A stretch of 16,957 nt of DNA from Solimonas sp040377605. GTDB taxonomy: Bacteria; Pseudomonadota; Gammaproteobacteria; Nevskiales; Nevskiaceae. Each line of letters opens with the position of its first letter. Position 1 is the stretch's first letter. The notes beneath the pieces were generated by a model. It saw only the letters and a program-made list of their open reading frames with translations. It ran no database searches and was not told the DNA's origin. The stretch spans positions 1 through 16,957 of the forward strand of contig JBEIOK010000048.1 in the NCBI GenBank assembly GCA_040377605.1, read 5' to 3'. Position numbers and translations under genes: made by a program. This document shows positions 14,336 to 16,957 of this stretch, in pieces.

Positions 14336-14839
14336 TTAGCTGCCGGGCTGCCCACCGTCGGTCTTGACGACGGTGGGCGGCGGCACGACCTGCTCCGGCT
14401 CGCTCTCGCCGATCCGCAGATAGCGTGTCGCCAGCTGGATCTCGCGCAGGAAGCAGAACAGCCCGCAGATCAGCGACAAGATCGAGCCGACGAACAAGGC
14501 AGCGATCACGATCGAAAGGTTCCAGCGCGAAAACGCACCGGCAAACAGCACGACGATCGCCCCGCTGATCAGCAGTGCACAACCGATGCAGAAGGCGATA
14601 GCCCAATTGGTCAGCCGCGCGCGCCGCGCCTGATTCTGCAGGCCGCGTCGCAACGCTGGCGCCCTGCCGGGAGCGGCCGTCACCAGCTCCGATTCCAGCA
14701 CGCGCGCCCGATCCACGATGCGCGACAGGCGATTGGTCAGCACCCCCAGCATCGCTCCCACCCCCCCGAGCAGGAACACGGGAGCCACCGCCACCTGAAT
14801 CGTGTGCGCAATGGCGGCTACCTGGGTTTCGGCTTCCAT
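14336..14839 (-). CDS. Small three-helix membrane protein, DUF2721-like
   Basis: The function is unknown. The start chosen is ATG at 14839 (MEAETQVAAIAHTIQ), because GGAGG at 14851-14847 lies seven bases upstream. The ATG at 14845 would leave only one base of spacing. This gives 167 residues. Three hydrophobic segments are visible at about 16-34, 79-102 and 108-131. Between the first two is a basic cytoplasmic-looking loop with LTNRLSRIVDRARVLESEL, the Arg-rich pattern I associate with the DUF2721 family. The C-terminus is polar and Pro/Gly-rich, and its coding sequence contains a strong inverted repeat. The gene is convergent with dapD (13-nt gap) and divergent from dapE, so it interrupts the dap pair. 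The family name rests on recall of its motif and topology, not a search. Confidence 0.8.
   Translation of the reverse strand: MEAETQVAAIAHTIQVAVAPVFLLGGVGAMLGVLTNRLSRIVDRARVLESELVTAAPGRAPALRRGLQNQARRARLTNWAIAFCIGCALLISGAIVVLFAGAFSRWNLSIVIAALFVGSILSLICGLFCFLREIQLATRYLRIGESEPEQVVPPPTVVKTDGGQPGS
14347..14381. terminator. Stem-loop at dapD / DUF2721 convergence
   Basis: CCCACCGTCG (14351-14360) is the exact reverse complement of CGACGGTGGG (14368-14377), with a seven-base loop. Pairing extends outward to about 14347/14381 with one G-T pair. It lies inside the last codons of the minus-strand gene (coding PPPTVVKTDGG) and 25 bases after the dapD stop. It could act on both converging transcripts, although neither side has a good T run. 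Confidence 0.45.
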
Positions 14840-14864
14840 CGTCATTCCTCCGTCGATGTTCACA

Positions 14865-14894
14865 TTATCGGCTACCGCCGCCGCCCGGTAGAAT
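14865..14894 (+). promoter_or_regulatory. Candidate promoter of dapE
   Basis: TAGAAT (14889-14894) matches the -10 consensus at five of six positions. TTATCG (14865-14870) lies 18 bases upstream and matches the -35 at three of six. The start would be near 14901, leaving a leader of about 25 nt. dapE is preceded by a gene on the opposite strand, so it needs its own promoter, which supports this site despite the weak -35. Confidence 0.4.
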
Positions 14895-14925
14895 CTTCGC
14901 TCCTCATTTCATCCCAGCCACCCCC

Positions 14926-16059
14926 ATGGCCGACGACGGCGCCGTCCTTGCCCTGTGTTCCGACCTGATTGCCCGTCGCTCGCTGACGCCGGAGGATGCC
15001 GGCTGCTGCGACCTGATCGGAGCGCGGCTGCAACCGCTGGGCTTCTCGCTCGAGTACCTCAATGCCGGTGGCGTCACGAACCTGTGGGCCACACTCGGCA
15101 CGCAAGGTCCCCTGTTCATCCTCGCGGGCCACACGGACGTGGTGCCGCCGGGGCCGCGCGAGCAGTGGCTGTCCGATCCCTTCGTGCCCGAGGTACGAGA
15201 CGGCGTGCTCTACGGTCGTGGTGCCGCCGACATGAAGTCCGGCATCGCCGCAATGATCGTCGCCACCGAACGTCTGCTGGCGCGACGTCCGCTGCGGGGG
15301 CGGCTTGCCTACCTGATCACCAGCGATGAGGAAGGCACGGCGCGCCATGGCACGCGACATGTGGTGGAAGTCCTCAAGCAGCGCGGGATCAAGCCCGACT
15401 ATGCGATCGTCGGAGAAGCAACGGCGGACCGCACGCTGGGGGATCGCATCACGATCGGTCGCCGCGGCTCGTTGGGCTGCAATCTGAAGGTGCTCGGCAA
15501 GCAGGGACACGTCGCCTATCCCGAGAAGGCCGACAATCCGATCCACCGTCTGGCACCGGCACTGGCAGAACTGAGCACCACCGTCTGGGACCAGGGCAAC
15601 GCGCACTTCCCGCCAACCTCGTTCCAGATTTCCAACCTCCACGCCGGCACCGGTGCCAACAACGTGATCCCCGGCCACGTCGAGGTGATCTTCAATTTCC
15701 GGTTCTGCACCGAGTCCACGGCCGAAGACCTCAAGGGTCGCGTCGGTGCCATCCTGGATCGACACGGACTGCGTTATGAGGCCGACTGGTGGCTGAGCGG
15801 CGAGCCCTTCCTGACCCGCAACGGCGCCCTGATCGACGCGGCCAGGGCCAGCATTGCCGATGTCACCGGCCAGCCCTCGCCCACGCTGTTCACCGGTGGC
15901 GGCACCTCCGACGCGCGCTTCATCGCACCCTGGGGCGCAGAGACCGTGGAGATCGGCCCGATCAACGACAGCATCCACAAGCTCAATGAGCATGTGCAGG
16001 TCGCGGATCTCGATCGCCTGGCGCGCATCTATGAAGGTGTGCTCGACCGACTCCTATGA
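14926..16059 (+). CDS. dapE: Succinyl-diaminopimelate desuccinylase
   Basis: DapE hydrolyses N-succinyl-LL-2,6-diaminopimelate to LL-diaminopimelate and succinate, a cytoplasmic dizinc M20 peptidase-family reaction needed for lysine and peptidoglycan. The length is 377 residues (E. coli 375). Active-site residues are in place: His69 and Asp71 in AGHTDVVPPG, bridging Asp102 in GRGAADMKSG, catalytic Glu135 and metal Glu136 in TSDEEG, Glu164 in VGEAT, and His351 in DSIHKLNEH. GRRGSLG and HVAYPEKADNPIHR belong to the dimerisation domain. The ATG at 14926 has no visible Shine-Dalgarno. A candidate -10 (TAGAAT) sits about 30 bases before it. The stop overlaps the next start by four bases (ATGA), suggesting coupled translation with the hydrolase. 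Confidence 0.97.
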   Translation: MADDGAVLALCSDLIARRSLTPEDAGCCDLIGARLQPLGFSLEYLNAGGVTNLWATLGTQGPLFILAGHTDVVPPGPREQWLSDPFVPEVRDGVLYGRGAADMKSGIAAMIVATERLLARRPLRGRLAYLITSDEEGTARHGTRHVVEVLKQRGIKPDYAIVGEATADRTLGDRITIGRRGSLGCNLKVLGKQGHVAYPEKADNPIHRLAPALAELSTTVWDQGNAHFPPTSFQISNLHAGTGANNVIPGHVEVIFNFRFCTESTAEDLKGRVGAILDRHGLRYEADWWLSGEPFLTRNGALIDAARASIADVTGQPSPTLFTGGGTSDARFIAPWGAETVEIGPINDSIHKLNEHVQVADLDRLARIYEGVLDRLL

Positions 16060-16957
16060 GTGATCCGGGCTCCTTTCGTCCGAGCTGGCTGATCCGCGGC
16101 GCCCAGGTGCAGTCGATCCTGGCCACCAAGAGCCCGCGACGGCGTCGCTGGCTACGGGCTGGCTCCCGGATGGAAGCCCTGTCGCAGCCCCATCTGCTGG
16201 ACGCCGGCGACCACGTACGCCTGACCGGCCGGCATTCGCGGCAGCCCCCGGGCGTTTCGGCAAAGGGGCTTGTGGTGCTGATCCATGGCTGGGAAGGCAG
16301 CCACGATTCGGCTTATCTGTACTCGATGGCCTGCGCGGTTTTCGAGGCTGGTTATCACGTCTTTCGCCTGAATCTACGCGACCACGGTGGCAGCCATCAT
16401 CTGAATCGCGAACTGTTTCACTCAGCACGCATCCGCGAAGTCATTGGCGCCATCCGCACCGTGCAGACCCTGGACCCGGTGCAGCCGCTATTCGTCATCG
16501 GTTTTTCGCTGGGCGGCAACTTTGCGTTGCGCGTCGGCCTCCACGGGCCGGCTGCGGGGGTCAGACCCGCGCTGTCGCTGGGGATCTGCCCCGCCATCAA
16601 TCCGGCCGCCACGGTGCGCGCGATCGATGAAGGACCGCTGCTGTTTCGGCACTACTTCATGAACAAGTGGCGCCAGACCGTCGCAGCCAAGCAACGGGCC
16701 TTTCCGGATCTGAAGCTCGATGGACTGGTAGGACCGCGCAGCCTGCACGACATTACCGCGCGCTTTGTCGCCGATCACACTGAATACGACGCGCTCGACG
16801 CCTACTTTCAAGCCTACACGCTGACGGGCCCGTTGCTGGCGGCGGCGCCGTCGCCGTTGGCCATCATTACCGCGCAGGATGATCCAGTGGTGCCCTTCGA
16901 AGATTTTTCCGGGCTGCGCGAGACGGGCGCGCTGCGTCACCTGCTGACGCCCGCCGC
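16056..16957 (+). CDS. Alpha/beta hydrolase, YheT-like (C-terminus cut by window end)
   Basis: This is a predicted serine hydrolase of the alpha/beta fold, resembling the YheT/ABHD1-3 group; its substrate is not known. About 300 codons are visible; E. coli YheT is about 340 residues. The N-terminal part carries the oxyanion region VVLIHGWEGSHDS (His77, Gly78). RLNLRDHGGSHH follows, then the nucleophile elbow VIGFSLGGNFALR with Ser151. The acidic residue is in ITAQDDPVVPFE (Asp275 or Asp276). The catalytic His, normally near the C-terminus, would lie beyond the window end. The start ATG overlaps the dapE stop as ATGA. The N-terminus (FRPSWLIRGAQVQSILATKSPRRR) fits the group, in which a short P-x-(W/F)-x-x-(G/N)-x-x-x-Q-(T/S) stretch precedes the core. 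A link to lysine synthesis is not implied. Confidence 0.85.
   Translation, partial: MSDPGSFRPSWLIRGAQVQSILATKSPRRRRWLRAGSRMEALSQPHLLDAGDHVRLTGRHSRQPPGVSAKGLVVLIHGWEGSHDSAYLYSMACAVFEAGYHVFRLNLRDHGGSHHLNRELFHSARIREVIGAIRTVQTLDPVQPLFVIGFSLGGNFALRVGLHGPAAGVRPALSLGICPAINPAATVRAIDEGPLLFRHYFMNKWRQTVAAKQRAFPDLKLDGLVGPRSLHDITARFVADHTEYDALDAYFQAYTLTGPLLAAAPSPLAIITAQDDPVVPFEDFSGLRETGALRHLLTPA

Noticed and set aside
14872..15993. A 373-codon minus-strand frame opposite dapE
   Set aside because: dapE has all catalytic residues. The antisense frame is compositional shadow, and it overlaps the dapE promoter region.
1..16957. Search for mobile elements, CRISPR arrays, tRNA/rRNA genes or phage remnants
   Set aside because: No transposase-like frame, spaced direct repeats, cloverleaf-like region or composition shift was noticed. 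All genes are intact housekeeping genes apart from the two cut by the window ends.

Overview
This GC-rich window carries conserved chromosomal housekeeping genes of a Gammaproteobacterium. No mobile element, tRNA, rRNA or CRISPR array is visible. The order rpsB-tsf-pyrH-frr-uppS-cdsA-dxr-rseP-bamA, divergent from map-glnD-dapD with dapE close by, is typical of Gammaproteobacteria. The high GC, the succinylase-type DAP genes beside glnD, and the dapD/dapE spacing suggest the Xanthomonadales/Nevskiales side of the class. That placement is an inference from layout, not from a search.

Minus strand, 9973 down to 1: a promoter at about 9945-9973 drives a leader of roughly 100 nt and then nine genes. 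The first part (rpsB, tsf, pyrH, frr) is translation and UMP supply. The rpsB-tsf, tsf-pyrH and frr-uppS gaps (110, 104 and 65 nt) each contain strong inverted repeats. The second part (uppS, cdsA, dxr, rseP, bamA) is envelope and isoprenoid biogenesis and is tightly packed: a 10-nt gap, a 1-nt overlap, an 8-nt overlap and a 19-nt gap. uppS makes the undecaprenyl carrier, cdsA makes CDP-diacylglycerol, dxr commits to the MEP isoprenoid pathway, rseP is the sigma-E pathway site-2 protease, and bamA (cut by the window start) is the outer-membrane protein insertase.

Plus strand, 10005 to 14322: map and glnD overlap by one base. They are followed by a hairpin with a short T run and then dapD. A small three-helix membrane protein of the DUF2721 type lies on the minus strand, convergent to dapD. 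dapE then runs on the plus strand, probably from its own promoter, and overlaps by four bases the start of a YheT-type alpha/beta hydrolase that runs off the window end. dapD and dapE catalyse steps of the succinylase route to meso-diaminopimelate and lysine. GlnD is the nitrogen sensor that modifies PII.

The observations most worth a second look are: two interleaved complementary helices in the rpsB leader that form a possible pseudoknot abutting the Shine-Dalgarno; an EF-Ts about 50 residues longer than usual, with the insertion at its coiled-coil; a basic disordered tail on ribosomal protein S2; and a GNRA-capped hairpin between tsf and pyrH. I see no clearly novel multi-gene system here.
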